A stretch of DNA of 64,000 nt. It comes from Antilocapra americana (Eukaryota > Chordata > Mammalia > Artiodactyla > Antilocapridae). Below are positions 36,170-47,764 of this stretch, piece by piece (positions within the stretch are counted from its first letter, which is position 1; each line of letters opens with the position of its first letter). The translations under genes were made by a program, and so were the position numbers. Location of the stretch: the NCBI GenBank assembly GCA_007570785.1, contig ML664174.1, positions 2,115,504 through 2,179,503 of the forward strand. Reading direction: 5' to 3'. Below the pieces are notes generated by a model that saw only the letters and a list, made by a program, of their open reading frames with translations, was not told where the DNA came from and searched no databases.

Positions 36170-36620
36170 ATTTTAAACAAGGTGGTCAGACTTCACAAAG
36201 AAGGCAACATTTAAATAGACTTGCAAGAGAATGAGGCAGGAAGCCCTATATTGGGGGCAATAGTCTTTCAAGCAAAGGAAACTGCAAATACAAAGAACCT
36301 GAGGTGTGTCTGCACAAGGAATAAAAAGGCCAACAGCTGAAGCACACTACTGGTGCAAACTGGAGATGGGAAGGGGTTTCAAAGAATGTAATGCTTTGTA
36401 AACTGCTGTAAAAATACTGGTTTTTACTCCGAAAGGTTTTCGACTTGACTTGTATTTTAACAGTGTCACAGGCCCCTATGTTAAGATGGAGGAGAACAAG
36501 GGTAGAGAAGTAAGAAACTACTGAAATAACCCAGACAAGAGAGGTGGCCTTGAACAGGTGGTGGTAGTGAAGTGGTGACAAGTTACTGGTTTCTAGATAC
36601 ACTCTGAATGTAGTCAATTG
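36170..36620 (+). repeat. Ancient mammalian interspersed repeat-like sequence
   Basis: Phrases like CTTCACAAAGAAGGCAACAT, GAAACTGCAAATACAAAGAA and TAACCCAGACAAGAGAGGTG recall an old, widely shared mammalian repeat. I cannot assign the family without a library search. A minus-strand 123-codon frame here has no protein character. Confidence 0.35.
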
Positions 36621-37489
36621 CTGAGGGATTGTGTGTGGGGTTTACCAGAGTCGAGGAGTTTATTTTATCAGCATTGAAAGGACTTAAACTATTTAAAGGA
36701 TACTTTAAATTTAAAGCATTTAAAGAATACTTGAAAAGTAGTGCTTCACTTTTGGGAGGTTCAAAACATTTTTATCCACCAAGGATGAAACTTTATGGCC
36801 CAAAGTAACAAAAACAAGCACCTATGTTGGAAGTGTTTCCTCTCTCTATTGTGGCAGTGGTCAGACAGGTTTATGTATGCATCAAAATTGACTGAAATTA
36901 AATTTGGTCCTCCCCCAAAACAAAATAAACTTCTAAAGAAGCTTTATCTATGCATTCTGCTTTTCTTTTTCACCTTTTTCTCTTTTAAACCACTTTTTCT
37001 GCACTCTTAAGAATACTATTACTGCTTATATGCATTCATCCATTACAGATTTATCCTGACTGAAACAAAGTATTTCACCTGGGATACAGACTTTCAGGCT
37101 AACCTCATCAGGACAAATTTCTAAAATGGTAAGAAGCAGATGAACCAACAGATCATCCTCAGCAAACACTCATATACAACTTATTCATTTATTCCATAAA
37201 ACATCTAGCTCCAATTATGTGCAAGTTTCTTTTTTAACATTATTTTCATTAGTTCTGAAAGAGAAAATTTTAAGTAATGTGCAGTTATACAGCCAATCCA
37301 GTGGTTCAACATTATATATAAATGACAATTAGTGTAGCATGCACTGTTTTCTGCTGTGCTTATAGCCTGCAGGGTACAATGGACTGACATAACTGTTCCC
37401 AGCCTAAGCAAGGCAAGCTCAACTCAACAGAGATTAGTGGTAGTCTAGAGCTATGGTGGGAGCAGGAAGTGACTTGTAAACAAAAGAGA

Positions 37490-37595
37490 TCCTTCGGGAT
37501 AATGGTTGCACATCTCTGCACATATACTAAAACTCACTGAATCGTACATTACAGTGTGTTTTATATGTCAATTATACCTTAATAAGCTGTTTTAA
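37490..37595 (+). mobile_element. Old L1 3' end
   Basis: GGATAATGGTTGCACATCTC, then ATATGTCAATTATACCTTAA, then an A-run: the conserved terminal pattern of older L1 3' UTRs. Confidence 0.55.
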
Positions 37596-38619
37596 AAAAA
37601 TTAGCAATACCAATTTCGGACTCCTTCCAGGAAAACCAAATTAAGACCTGTAGATTACATTGTATCAATATTAATTTCTTGATTTTGTTGTTAGTTAAGA
37701 GAATGTAACTGTTTTTAGGAAATACACATTTAAGTATTCAGGGGTTAAGAGGGACACCACACCTGCAACTTATCTAGCAAAGATTTCAGAAGAAAACTAC
37801 CAAGACAAAAAGGAGAGGAAGATAGAGCAAGCAGGTAAAATGTTAACATTTTGGGAATCTGGCCGAAAGATACTTGAGAATCCTTTGTACGGTTCTTACA
37901 GTATTTTTTTAAGTTTGAAATTATGTCAAAATAAAAAGTTAAAAAGAGCAGTAATTCTCAGTGAAAATATGTTCTTTTTATTTTCTCGAATTTCAAAATT
38001 CAAAAAAAGTTAGGAAAAATTATCTTCAAAACACTTTGAGGAATCAATCAAAATCCTCTTATGAACGTCAGCAGTAGTATCAGAAAAAACTATCAAGAAA
38101 AAGATAAACAGCATGCTTTTATACGATAACGAGTCAATGATTACTTTTGCTTCTACAGTATAAAACTGTCAATATAATTTTTCTCTAAATTATATGTGTA
38201 GATGAAGAAAGAATATGAAATAAGCTAACTTGGGGATAGCCAAAAAGGAAATAACTCATCTTCTGGGGTTACCAATATCATGAAAATATCAACTAATTGT
38301 AATCTACTTTGGTTACAAAAGCTTCCAACACAGGTCATCTTATTTAGCCTACCAAATTACCTAGTATAAATATATCTTTCTCCTTTTACTGAAGAAGTTA
38401 ACTTATCCAAAAGAACACAATTCACAGGTAAAGACTCCAAGGTCCCCACTATCCTGAAATTACCAATCCAAAGACTGTTTTCGCTTATCACAATGCCTCT
38501 TTCTAATAATAACATACCAATGATTAACTCTGACTTTATACAAATCTAACCAGGGTACACTGGCAGAAATTTTAAGTCAGGGACAGGCCCCTGTGCGTCA
38601 GTGAAAATTCTTAAACAAC

Positions 38620-38800
38620 AAACACTATCAGTTAATATGCACTAAACACTCTGTTACCTGGTTATTGCACTAAGGATTTTACATACGTTTTTCTCAATTA
38701 ATTCCCAACTTCAATAAGCTATGAGGTGGATATCATCAATAATCTTCACTTTACAGGTGAAGAAAACCAAGGCGTCAAGGAAAGTTAAATGAGATAAAAC
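38620..38800 (-). mobile_element. MIR SINE (ancient)
   Basis: The reverse complement of the MIR core and 3' half is recognisable: CTATGAGGTGGATATCATCA, TTCACTTTACAGGTGAAGAA, then AACCAAGGCG. Diverged, as expected of this old family. Confidence 0.6.
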
Positions 38801-39752
38801 AGCATAGTATCTCCACTTGAATCGTGAGGAACTACTACTGACTGTTTGCCTGTCCACTCTCTGAACATTTTGGAAATAACCTTTTAGAAAGTAAAGCTCT
38901 CAAAACAATACGAAAATTTCTTGTACAGTACTGCCAAATACCCAATTCACAGTACTTCAAAATTAGAGCAGTCTGGTGCAAGAGAAGCTCAATTTCCTCC
39001 CTCCTTCTGGTCCTCTCCACCCTGCCCAGTTATCAAAATGGCTTTTCCGTGGCAATATAAAAACCATATTACGTAACTTCAAAATAACCTTCATACTCCT
39101 AGAACTTGTTCTAAAAACGTGTTGTAAAAGCAGTAATGAAGACCACAGAAGGATGAGAACGAAGTAACATACTGTAACGTGGAGCCTGGACCTCTCCTAG
39201 AATCAATGGAGACAGTTTACTGTAACCTCCACGGGAGCAAAGGAGCAGGGCCACAACACTCATCACAATCTTAATATAGGCAAACCAACCAGGGGGGTGC
39301 TAGAAAAGTTGGGCAGCAGCTAAATTTAAGTGGGGGCGGGGGGGAAGGTGGGAGAGAGGGCAGTTCAGTCGGTGGCGGGCTTTAGATGACCAGAGAAGAA
39401 GGGAAAGAAGTCAGACGGTGGCCAGCCCCCCCTACCCCACCCCCGCTAAAAAGGGTGGGTGCTGGCCGGCTTCTACACAGAGGCTGGAGCAATTGTACCC
39501 TAGGCCCAGAACATCTACCGGAGGGCTTCCGCAGGCTCAGGCCTGAAAGGGATCTCAGCAAAGGGCTCCCCAGGGGGGCGACCGCTCGTTTTCTGGCAAA
39601 CGCGGAGCCCAGAATGGGCCGAGGCCACTCTGGCGAGCCGTGGAAAGCAAAGGAAAGGTAGGCGACAATGCAAGCAGGAAGGCCTCCAGCGGCTGCCGCT
39701 AGGCCCACAGATTGTCGAGGCCTTAGAGAAGTGGAGAAACCCAAGCCTCGTG

Positions 39753-39850
39753 CCGTCCCCTCCCCCACCCCAACTCCCCGCCCCCGTCCCCTTACTCCCA
39801 TCCCACCCCGGCCCCCTCGCAGCCTCCCGGGCTTCCCCTCCGCCCCCAAC
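39753..39850 (-). other. G-tract cluster at start of RBM25 intron 1 (G4 candidate)
   Basis: The plus strand carries at least ten runs of 3-5 C, so the RBM25 transcript strand is G-rich. It begins about 50 nt after the first donor site. It could form G-quadruplexes or an R-loop in the nascent RNA. Confidence 0.7.
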
Positions 39851-39901
39851 CGAAGCACCCAGTCTCCCGGTTTCCACACGCGTTCTGAGGCGTGAACTCA
39901 C

Positions 39902-40130
39902 CCGCCGCTGAGGAAACGGTACTGTCTTCGCGGTCTTCCGGACTCCAGGTTACGAGTGGGCTCCACCGGTTCGAGGTTTCTGCGCGCCGCTATCCGGGAG
40001 ACTGGTTCCAAAGCGCCTACTCGCACAGGCCGCAAACACCGCCGCGCTGCGCGGGGAGCTTCTGGAGGTCTTCCTAGTGCCCGGCGTGCATCGCGGCCAG
40101 GGGCGTGGGGCGGAGGACCATAGAGAAGAG
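39902..40130 (-). other. RBM25: RBM25 exon 1 (non-coding 5' UTR)
   Basis: On the minus strand the GC-rich sequence ends in CAGCGGCGG followed by GTGAGT, a near-consensus donor at 39901-39900. It splices naturally to the acceptor at 33364-33363, just upstream of the start codon. The exon lies in a CpG island. The right-hand limit (transcription start) is only estimated, from the extent of GC-rich sequence. I infer the 5' UTR is about 0.2 kb plus the 15 nt before the ATG in exon 2. Confidence 0.65.
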
Positions 40131-40335
40131 CGCGTATAGATAGTCTTCACTCTTGGCTCCGCATTACCACGCAGCGGCGAGTCACCATAGAGATGGAGCG
40201 CCTACTGAGGGCTAGAAAGTCTTGAGCAGTCATTTACGACCCACCCTGCCATCTTTGATTGGAGCTGATTGAATCTTATGATTACGAGACGCCATCTTGA
40301 GGTCAAGGTTCCGGCTGGACTCGGAGTGAGGACTG

Positions 40336-40342
40336 TATAAAG
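40336..40342 (+). promoter_or_regulatory. TATA-like box pointing away from RBM25
   Basis: TATAAAG on the plus strand, 36 bp downstream of a YY1-type GCCATCTTGA at 40291-40300. It is a candidate for divergent upstream transcription. No long plus-strand ORF follows. Confidence 0.35.
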
Positions 40343-40344
40343 AG

Positions 40345-41764
40345 GGCTTCCCGCTTTCGGTAGTTTGGTTTTGGGGGGTTAGAACCTTGCTTTGTGGCTC
40401 GTTGAAGTTCGATGGGCTGATAACTGGGCCTCACCCAGCTCCTCAGTAGAAATCCCAAGTGCTAATCCTAGAAAACTACTGTTGATACCAAAAGATAAGT
40501 GGCTAAGGCTGTGGTTTTGAAAAAGTGCGCACATATACAAACAGGAAAGATTACGCGCTGGTAGGGCCGAAGAGGCGGCTAAAACATGTTTGCAATGTCT
40601 AAAAACGGCCTGTAATAGTATTGAACTCATAGCACTTCAGTTATTAGATTAGTCAAATTAATCACGAATGATTAGGTTATTCAATGTATGGATTTTATGG
40701 TCAGTATCTGTTTACAGGCCTGTGTTTCCCAACTGCTTGCATCTTTATAAGCGTTATGATTTATTTAGTAAAAAGTTACTATCTCTGAGTGCCTGGTGCT
40801 GGGAGTATGGTAAATAGAAATGAAACTATTACCCTTGTTGAGGAGAGCTGCAGACAACGCAGAATAGAGGACGAACTGAACTGACCATTGCCTATAAAAT
40901 TGAACGTATCTATATACTCCCTATCCGGTTTTCCTATTCATTTTTAGTGTGTAACATTTTTTCCTTTTTTATTTTATGATTTGTCTGCCCATACCCCACT
41001 AGATGTAAACTTAAGAAGTGCGAGTATTGTCTGTTTTGTTCACTGCTGTGTATCCCAAGTGCCTAGGATGGTGCCTCATACATAGCAAAGGCTCAATAAA
41101 TATATGTTGAATGAAAGAAATGTGATTATATGTGGATACCAACAGTGCATAAAACGCAGTAGGAGACTAATGTGGAATGCTATACCAGTACCACCATTTG
41201 TAAAATTTACATCCATCTGTATTTCTGCTTGCAAAGTTTGTTACCATTAAGAAAGTCTAATAAAACCTGCTATCCCAGAGCTATTGCATGAATTAAATAG
41301 CTAGTACATGTGAAAATACTTTGTTCAATAAAGTGCTAGTCAAATGCTAGTTATATTTTCAAATAAAAAATTTGTGCTTTTTTTTTTAACAACCACAAGC
41401 ATAAACAGAAATCCTCTCAGCTTATCCCTATATATAATTAGAAACAATGTACACAAATTCATGTATTACTTGTATGATAATATAAAACCTTAGAGAATTC
41501 TTAAGCAACAATTTGCTTTCCTATAGTAAACATGTTGTTTATGTTGACCTGGCCTCTTTTCCCCAGCCTTTGGAAAAGGCACTCCAAAATTTTTAAAAGA
41601 AACCATCCTTCCACTACTCCAGATCTTTGTAGTTTGGTTAGAAAGTCCCAACCCTAGCAAAAACCGTTAGGACATAGGAAGGGACTTATGACCCAATCAG
41701 AGCTGGTAATAGGAATCCTACAAATGTCAGCAGCTTGAAATCTCACAGCAACCCAGGTAGTAGA
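40345..41764. other. Intergenic stretch, mostly unique
   Basis: No gene seen. It contains an L2-like 3' end at about 41035-41125 and otherwise no repeat I can name. Confidence 0.5.
41035..41125 (+). mobile_element. L2 3' end (ancient LINE)
   Basis: CACTGCTGTGTATCCCAAGT, GATGGTGCCTCATACATAGC, then GCTCAATAAATATATGTTGA. This is the conserved L2 terminus. Confidence 0.75.
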
Positions 41765-41776
41765 AACTATTGTGAT

Positions 41777-42407
41777 TGTTGTTCAGTTGCTAAGTTGTGT
41801 CTGACTCTTTGGGACCCCCATGAACTATAGCATGCCAGGCTTCCCTGTCCTTCAGACTCATATCCATTGCTCAGACTCAGGTCCATTGTGTCTACCATGC
41901 CATCCAGGCATCTCATCCTCTGTCGTCCCCTTCTCCTCTTGTCCTCAATCTTTCCCAGCATCAGGATCTTTTACAATGAGTGGCCAAAGAACTAGAGCTT
42001 TAGCTTCAGCATCATTTCTTCCAATGAATATTCAGGATTGATTCCCTTCAGCATTGACTGGTTTGATCCCCTTTCTGTCCAAGGGACCCACAAGAGTCTT
42101 CTCCAACACCACAGTTCAAAACCATCAATTCTTCGATGCTCAGCTTTCTTTTTGGTCCAGCTCTCACATCCATACAGGACTATTGGAAAAACCATAGCTT
42201 TGATTAGACGGACCTTTGTTGGCAAAGTAATGTCTTTGCTTTTTAATATGCTGTCTAGGTTGGTCATGGCTTTTCTTCCAAGGATCAAGCGTCTTTTAAT
42301 TTCGTGGCTGCAGTCATTGTCTGCAGTGATTTTAGAGCCCAAGAAAATAAAATTTGTCACTGTTTCCACTTTTTCTGTATCTATTTGCTGTGAAGAGATG
42401 GGACCGG
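41777..42407 (-). mobile_element. BovB 3' end (0.63 kb)
   Basis: Reverse complement of the BovB tail. The minus frame shows RT-downstream coding (VLYGCESWTKKKAEHRRIDG near 42150). It is flanked by a perfect 12-bp duplication AACTATTGTGAT at 41765-41776 and 42408-42419, so it is one 5'-truncated insertion. Confidence 0.92.
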
Positions 42408-42727
42408 AACTATTGTGATACAGATGAAAAAAAGCTAAGGCTTGAAGAGGTTAAATAAGATAATAGGAATAGTAGATAATTGATGAAGCCAACCTAGTTA
42501 CTGAGTCCATGCTTTCAACCTATACACTATGTGCTTCATCCTAGCAAGAAAAATGGTTCGATGGGGAGGGCAGGAGAACTCTTCCTTTTTTCACTTAACT
42601 GTGGGAGGATTTAAACTTAGAGCCGGTGGAGAGAAAATGAAACCAACACAGAAGAAAGCAGGGCTAAGCTGACAATATCATTTGAAATCATGGATTCAGC
42701 CATTCTTTAGGCCAGTTATGCTTCTAG

Positions 42728-42945
42728 GACTTCCTTGGTGGCACAGTGGATAGGAATACATCTGCCAGAGGACACAGGTTTGAGCCCTAGAAGGGGAATA
42801 TCCCCTGAAGAAGGAAATGGCAACCCATCCCAGTATTCTTGCCCAGAAAATCCCATGGACAGAAGAGCCTGGTGGTCTCTAGTCCATGGGGTTGCAAAAG
42901 AGCCAGGTATGACTTGGTGTCTTAAACAGCAACACAACAACATGC
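42728..42945 (+). mobile_element. Bov-tA SINE
   Basis: GACTTCCTTGGTGGCACAGT at the tRNA-like head. In the Bov-A body, GGAAATGGCAACCCATCCCA and then GTCCATGGGGTTGCAAAAGA. Confidence 0.88.
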
Positions 42946-43061
42946 TTCTAGGCTTCTTGGTTTGTAAGCCAATAAACTCCTTTTCCTAAATCAGTTTGAA
43001 TTGAATGTCCCATCCTTTCAACAGAAAGAGCCCTAAATAATGCACTCATCTATCACTTACA

Positions 43062-43276
43062 GGGCTTCCCAGGTGGCACAGTGGGTAAAGAATCTGTCTG
43101 CAATGCAGGAGACACAGATTCAATACCTGGGTTGGGAAGATCCCCTGGAGGAGGGCATGGCAACCCACTCCAGTATTCTTGCCTGGAGAATACCATGGAC
43201 AGAGGAGCCTGGTGGGCTATAGTCCAGAGTGTCATGAACAGGTGGACAAGATTGAAGCAACTGAGCATGCATGCAC
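43062..43276 (+). mobile_element. Bov-tA SINE
   Basis: GGGCTTCCCAGGTGGCACAG at the head and ACTGAGCATGCATGCACATA at the tail. The short direct repeat TATCACTT on both sides (43051-43058, 43278-43285) is a likely target duplication. Confidence 0.9.
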
Positions 43277-43400
43277 ATATCACTTGTCGTGGAAAGGCCA
43301 AGCTCTTCATATGTAATGATCCTCAACCCCAACCTGAGGGGCCCTTGCTGAGGAATGTAGCTGAAGATAATTAATTTGGATATTGCTAACTGTATTATGT

Positions 43401-43620
43401 GGACTTCCCAGGTGGCTCAATAGCAAAGTTCCAATGCAGGAGACGAAGGAAATCCAGGTTCAATCCCTGTGTTGGGAAGACCCCCTAGAGTAGGAAATGG
43501 TAACCCTCTCCAGCATTCCTGCCTGATCTTTCAGGAATGGAAGATCCATGGACAGCAGAGCTTGGCAGGCTACAGTCCATGGGGTTGCAAAGAGTCAGAC
43601 ACGACTGAGCATGCACACAT
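43401..43620 (+). mobile_element. Bov-tA SINE
   Basis: GGACTTCCCAGGTGGCTCAA at the head and GTCAGACACGACTGAGCATG at the end. Third same-oriented copy within 900 bp. Confidence 0.9.
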
Positions 43621-43689
43621 GCACGCAATTTCATTATGTACGTTCTGGCCCTGTTCCTATTATCATATTTGAGCCGAGTGGTCAGCAAA

Positions 43690-44385
43690 ATATCAGGTGA
43701 CCTATGAAAAGAACATACTTTAGCTGAACCAAGCAGATCATGTCAGGAATTTAAACTCAAGATCAATGAGTCGATAGCAAAAGAAAAATGCAGTGATAGG
43801 TGAGAGACTAGGTGAATTATGTCAAAAACAGAAGGTCACTAGAATAGATACATTTGTGCCTTGGATTGAGAGGAGGAAATTATTGGAATTCATATTAAGG
43901 CATCTGAGTTGTCACCAGAACTGCTGGAGCTTAGGTGGTGTGTCCTGAAGACGCTCCTGTCTCCCAAAGGCCTAGCCACACAGCTTCCTGTATGATGGTC
44001 ATCTGTTTCTCAGTTTCCTTGTTAGACACTGAGTTCCTTCAAGGAAAGGACCATGTGTGTATTCACCTTTAAATGGCTTAGCTATATACGTCAATATAAA
44101 AATCACAGCATGTCTTTAAAAATAGGAAAATAGTTTTAAACGGCCAGATATCAAACAGTTTGTCTCTACCTCTCTGCCTGGAGCTCCAATTTAGGCTACT
44201 TTGTCATCAAGATTTAGACTTTATGTCAATTCAAACTGCTGTCAACTGGCATTATTAAAATATTTATGTAATTATAGAAGATAGGCATATTGTGTTAGGT
44301 CATCTAAAATTAATTATTTAAAAAGTAATAGCATTGGGTAAAAGAAGAAACAGGTATAAAAAAGGGCAGCTTTCCATATGAAATG
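43690..44385. other. Intergenic, nothing recognised
   Basis: AT-rich unique-looking sequence without ORFs of protein character. Confidence 0.45.
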
Positions 44386-44593
44386 GTGATCTGGTGGCTC
44401 AGTAGGTAAAAAAAATCTGCCTGCAAAGCTTGGAGACCTGGATTCAATCCCTGGGTCAGGAAGATCCCCTGGAGAAGGGACCGGCAACCGACTCCAATAT
44501 TCTTGCCTGGAGAATCCCATGGGTAGAGGAGCCTGGCGGGCTACAGTCCATGGGATCGCAAAGAGCCAGACACGACTGAGCAACTAACACACC
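44386..44593 (+). mobile_element. Bov-tA SINE
   Basis: GATCTGGTGGCTCAGTAGGT at the head. CAAAGAGCCAGACACGACTG lies near the end. Confidence 0.88.
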
Positions 44594-44647
44594 ATATAAA
44601 ATGATGAATTAGACCATTCTTTGGGCTATAAAGAAGAGAGAGTCATG

Positions 44648-44868
44648 GAACTTACCTGGTGGTCCAGTGGTTAAGAATCTGCCTTGCAATGCCAAAGACA
44701 TGGGTTCTGTCCATGTTCAGGGAACGAAGATCCCACATACTGCAGAGCAGCTAAGCCTGTGTACTGCAGCTCCTGAGCATTGCACCGAAACTAGAGTCCG
44801 TGTGCATCGATCAAAGATCCCACAGGACTCAAACAGGACCCAATGCAGCCAAGAAAATTTTTTTTAAA
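44648..44868 (+). mobile_element. CHR-type SINE
   Basis: ACTTACCTGGTGGTCCAGTG at the head, GGGAACGAAGATCCCACATA in the body, then CCAATGCAGCCAAGAAAATT and an A/T-rich tail. Confidence 0.85.
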
Positions 44869-45164
44869 AAAAAGAAGAGATAAATAGCTTTGAAAAATGG
44901 AAGATCTGTTAAAATGTAACAATAGAAATAGGCAAAGTATTAGTACCAGCACTTAGGCTAGCCTGAGAATCTGGTGAAGTCAGGGAAGTCTTCCAGGAGG
45001 AAGTATCATCCTGAGCTATATTTAACTAGGACTACAGAAGGAAGACAATTGATGAATAAGATATAAAAACTGCTTCCTTTTATTAGTAATCATAGAAAAG
45101 CTACTACCATAGTGAGGTATCGTTTTAAAATAATTTCTTTGGTAAAAAAAAAGGAGTCTAATAA

Positions 45165-46240
45165 TACAAGAATGTAGAATAACAGAAACACTTAGGGATT
45201 GCTGGTGAAAGTGTACATCAGTACAACTATTTTGGCATAACCTAGAAAAATAAAACAAGTCCTTTGCCTGAGAATCAGCAGTTCAACTTCTAATTTCATA
45301 AAGAAACTTCTGTATATGCAGCAGTACACATGTTCAAGAATGTCCATGGCACCATTGTTCATAAAGGAAAAAACAATGGAAAGTGTTCAAATGGTTTACA
45401 GGAGAATAAATATACATATTTTCAAAATTTACACAATGAGCATTGTATAAAGATAGAATGAATAAACTAGAGTTACATACACGAAGTGTTGAGTCGAAGA
45501 AGTCATAGAACTGTATGTTGTACGATACCATTAATATAAAGATTAAAAAATTATGTAAGTAAGCAACTATTGTTTAAGAAACACATATATGTGGTAAACT
45601 ATACGTTAAGAAAATTAATTAAAAATTCAAGGTAAGGGCTTCCCTGGTGGCTCAGTGGTAAAGAATCTGTCTGCCAATGCAGGAGACACAGGTCCTATCC
45701 CTGATCTACAGAGATTCCACATGCCTCAGAGCAGCTAATCACTTGTGCCAGGACTATTAAACCTGCACTCTTGAGCCTGGAACCACAGCTGCTGAGACCG
45801 TGTGCTGCAACTACTGAAACCCACATGCCCTAGCGTCATGTGCCCCAGAGTCAGGCCCACAACCAGAGAAGTCACCCCAATGAGAAGCCCACACAGTGTG
45901 ACTAGACAGTAGCCCCTACTCAGCACAACTAGAGAAAAGCCCACACAGCAATGAAGACGCAGCAAAACCAAAAATAAATTAATTAAATGATTTAAAATCA
46001 TTCAGAGTCGTGGTTATCTCTTGGAATCGCTATTTCTCTTTTAGAGAAAGCAAAGGTGGAGATTGGAAAAGAACATATAAGTATCCTCAATGGTTTGATA
46101 ATGTTCTAGTACATAAATTCACTGTGGGGTTTAATGATTTTAATTTTATTATTATGCTTCACAGTTTACATATGCACTACATATACTTCCAACATAGCAA
46201 ATATTACATATATTTTAGCTTAGAAATAAATTATACAACC
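45165..46240 (+). mobile_element. Old L1 3' region split by a SINE
   Basis: GATTGCTGGTGAAAGTGTAC, CAGCAGTTCAACTTCTAATT and TGAATAAACTAGAGTTACAT are L1 ORF2-end features. The 3' UTR resumes after the SINE at 45636-45985, with TGGTTTGATAATGTTCTAGT and TTATGCTTCACAGTTTACAT. Confidence 0.65.
45636..45985 (+). mobile_element. CHR/Bov-type tRNA SINE, long form
   Basis: GGGCTTCCCTGGTGGCTCAG head and GATTCCACATGCCTCAGAGC in the body. Then GAGAAGCCCACACAGTGTGA and an AAAACCAAAAATAAATTAAT tail. Nested in an older L1. Confidence 0.88.
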
Positions 46241-46690
46241 ACATCTACATACACAACACTTGTAAAAATGGTTCATTTTATTTTGCTTTTGAAACTTTTA
46301 TGTAAATAGAATCAGTTTTTCAACTTTTATTCATTAATAGGTTTTTTAATATTAAATTAGTATATAGGAATCTGCCTTATTTTTTAAACTGCTATGTTGC
46401 ATTCCATAATGTGGTTGTGTCATAATGTCTGAACTAGAAAGTTTTCAAAAACAAGGAACAAACAACTCAGAGTGGCTTAACCAGTAAGGAAATGTATCGG
46501 CCCATTCAGCAGAAAGACTAAATAGGTTGCCTTTCAGGACTAAGTGATCCAGAACTTTAATAATCTTATCAAGAATGTGGTTCTTCTGTCTTTATTATTT
46601 TCTTACCTCCCCGTTCGACCATCTAAAATGTGGGCCTTGTTCGAACGCTAACTTCCCTCATGGTCATAGTGCAGCTACTTTGAGCCCATC
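46241..46690. other. Intergenic, nothing recognised
   Basis: AT-rich sequence with no clear gene or repeat. Confidence 0.4.
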
Positions 46691-46693
46691 AGT

Positions 46694-47735
46694 TGAGTTC
46701 AATCAGTTCAGTTGCTCAGTCGTGTCCAACTCTTTGCAACCCCATGGACTGCAGCATGTGAGGCATCCCTGTCCGTCGCCAACTCCAAGAGTTTGCTCAA
46801 ACTCACATCCATCAAGTCAGTGATGCCATACAACCATCTCATCTGTCATCCCTTCTTCTCCCACCTTCAATCTTTCCCAGCATCAGGGTCTTTTCCAATG
46901 AGTCAGTTCTTTGCATCAGGTGGCCAAAGTACTGGAGTTTCAGCTTCTGCATCAGTCCTTCCAATGAATATTCAGGACTGATTTCCTTTAGGATAGACTG
47001 GTTGGGTCTCCTTGTAGTCCAAGGGACTCTCAAGAGTCTTCTTCAACACCACAGTTAAAAGCATTAATTCTTTGGTGCTCAGCTTTCTCTGTGGTCCAAC
47101 CACCACATCCATACCTGACTACTGGAAAAACCATAGCTTTGACTAGATGGACCTTTGTTGGCAAAGTAATGTCTCTGCTTTTTAATATGCTGTCTAGATT
47201 GGTCATAGCTTTTCTTCCAAGGAGCAAGCGTCTTTTAATTTCATGGCTGCAGTCACCATCTGCTGTGATTTTGGAGCCCCCAAAAAGAGTCTCTGACTAT
47301 TTCCATTGTTTCCCCATCTATTTGCCATGAAGTATTGGGACCAGATGCTATGATCTTAGTTTGTTGAATATCAAATTTTAATCCAACTTTTTCACTCTCC
47401 TCTTTCACTTTCATCAAGAGGCTCTTCAGTTCCTCTTCACTTTCTGTCAAAAGGATGGTGTCATCTACCTATCTGAAGTTATTGGTATTTCTCCCAGTAA
47501 TCTTGATTGCAGCTTGTGCTTCATCCAGCCCAGCATTTCACATGATGTACTCTGCATAGAAGTTAAATAAGCAGGGTGACAATATACAGCCTTTCGTACT
47601 CCTTTCCCAATTTGGAACCAGTCTGTTGTTCCATGTCAGGTTCTAAATGTTGCTTCTTGACCTGCATACAGATTTCTCAGGAGGCAGGTGAGGTGGTCTG
47701 ATATTCCCATCTCTTAAAGAATTTTTCACATGATT
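46694..47735 (-). mobile_element. BovB 3' portion (about 1.0 kb)
   Basis: Starts on plus with the tail TTCAATCAGTTCAGTTGCTC. It continues through TTCAGCTTCTGCATCAGTCC to RT-coding sequence in the minus frame ([20 protein letters not shown] near 47440). Frames are broken. Confidence 0.92.
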
Positions 47736-47764
47736 TTTAATTAAAGAGAAATTATAAGAGGATT

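Larger units (their letters stand above)
33363..39901 (-). other. RBM25: RBM25 intron 1
   Basis: A 6.5-kb intron between the non-coding first exon and the start-codon exon. It is largely unique AT-rich sequence with no ruminant SINE. It contains only old repeats (an L1 remnant near 34.85-35.05 kb, L1-like ends near 37.5 and 37.9 kb, a MIR at 38.6 kb). The promoter-proximal end turns GC-rich from about 39.3 kb. Confidence 0.7.
39330..40340. promoter_or_regulatory. RBM25: RBM25 CpG-island promoter
   Basis: A block of about 1 kb, sharply GC- and CpG-rich against an AT-rich background, spans the non-coding first exon. Visible elements: an Sp1/KLF-type run GGGGGCGGGGGGG (39332-39344), an inverted CCAAT box (40258-40262) about 130 bp upstream of the inferred RBM25 start, and YY1-type CCATCTT cores (40249 and 40292). 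No TATA box is seen for RBM25. This is typical of a housekeeping promoter. Confidence 0.85.

Noticed and set aside
36246..36617. Minus 123-codon ORF
   Set aside because: No motif or homology that I recognise. It overlaps an ancient repeat-like stretch in RBM25 intron 1.
39382..39901. Long Arg/Gly/Pro-rich frames in the CpG island
   Set aside because: GC-rich sequence lacks stops by composition. No domain or conserved start is recognisable, and the region is RBM25 promoter and intron 1.
43062..43130. tRNA-Glu-like sequences as tRNA genes
   Set aside because: These are the tRNA-derived heads of Bov-tA/CHR SINEs, with no complete cloverleaf.
46090..46310. Plus ORF ending in a hydrophobic stretch as a small membrane protein
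   Set aside because: It lies in L1 3' sequence and AT-rich DNA, with no supporting context.
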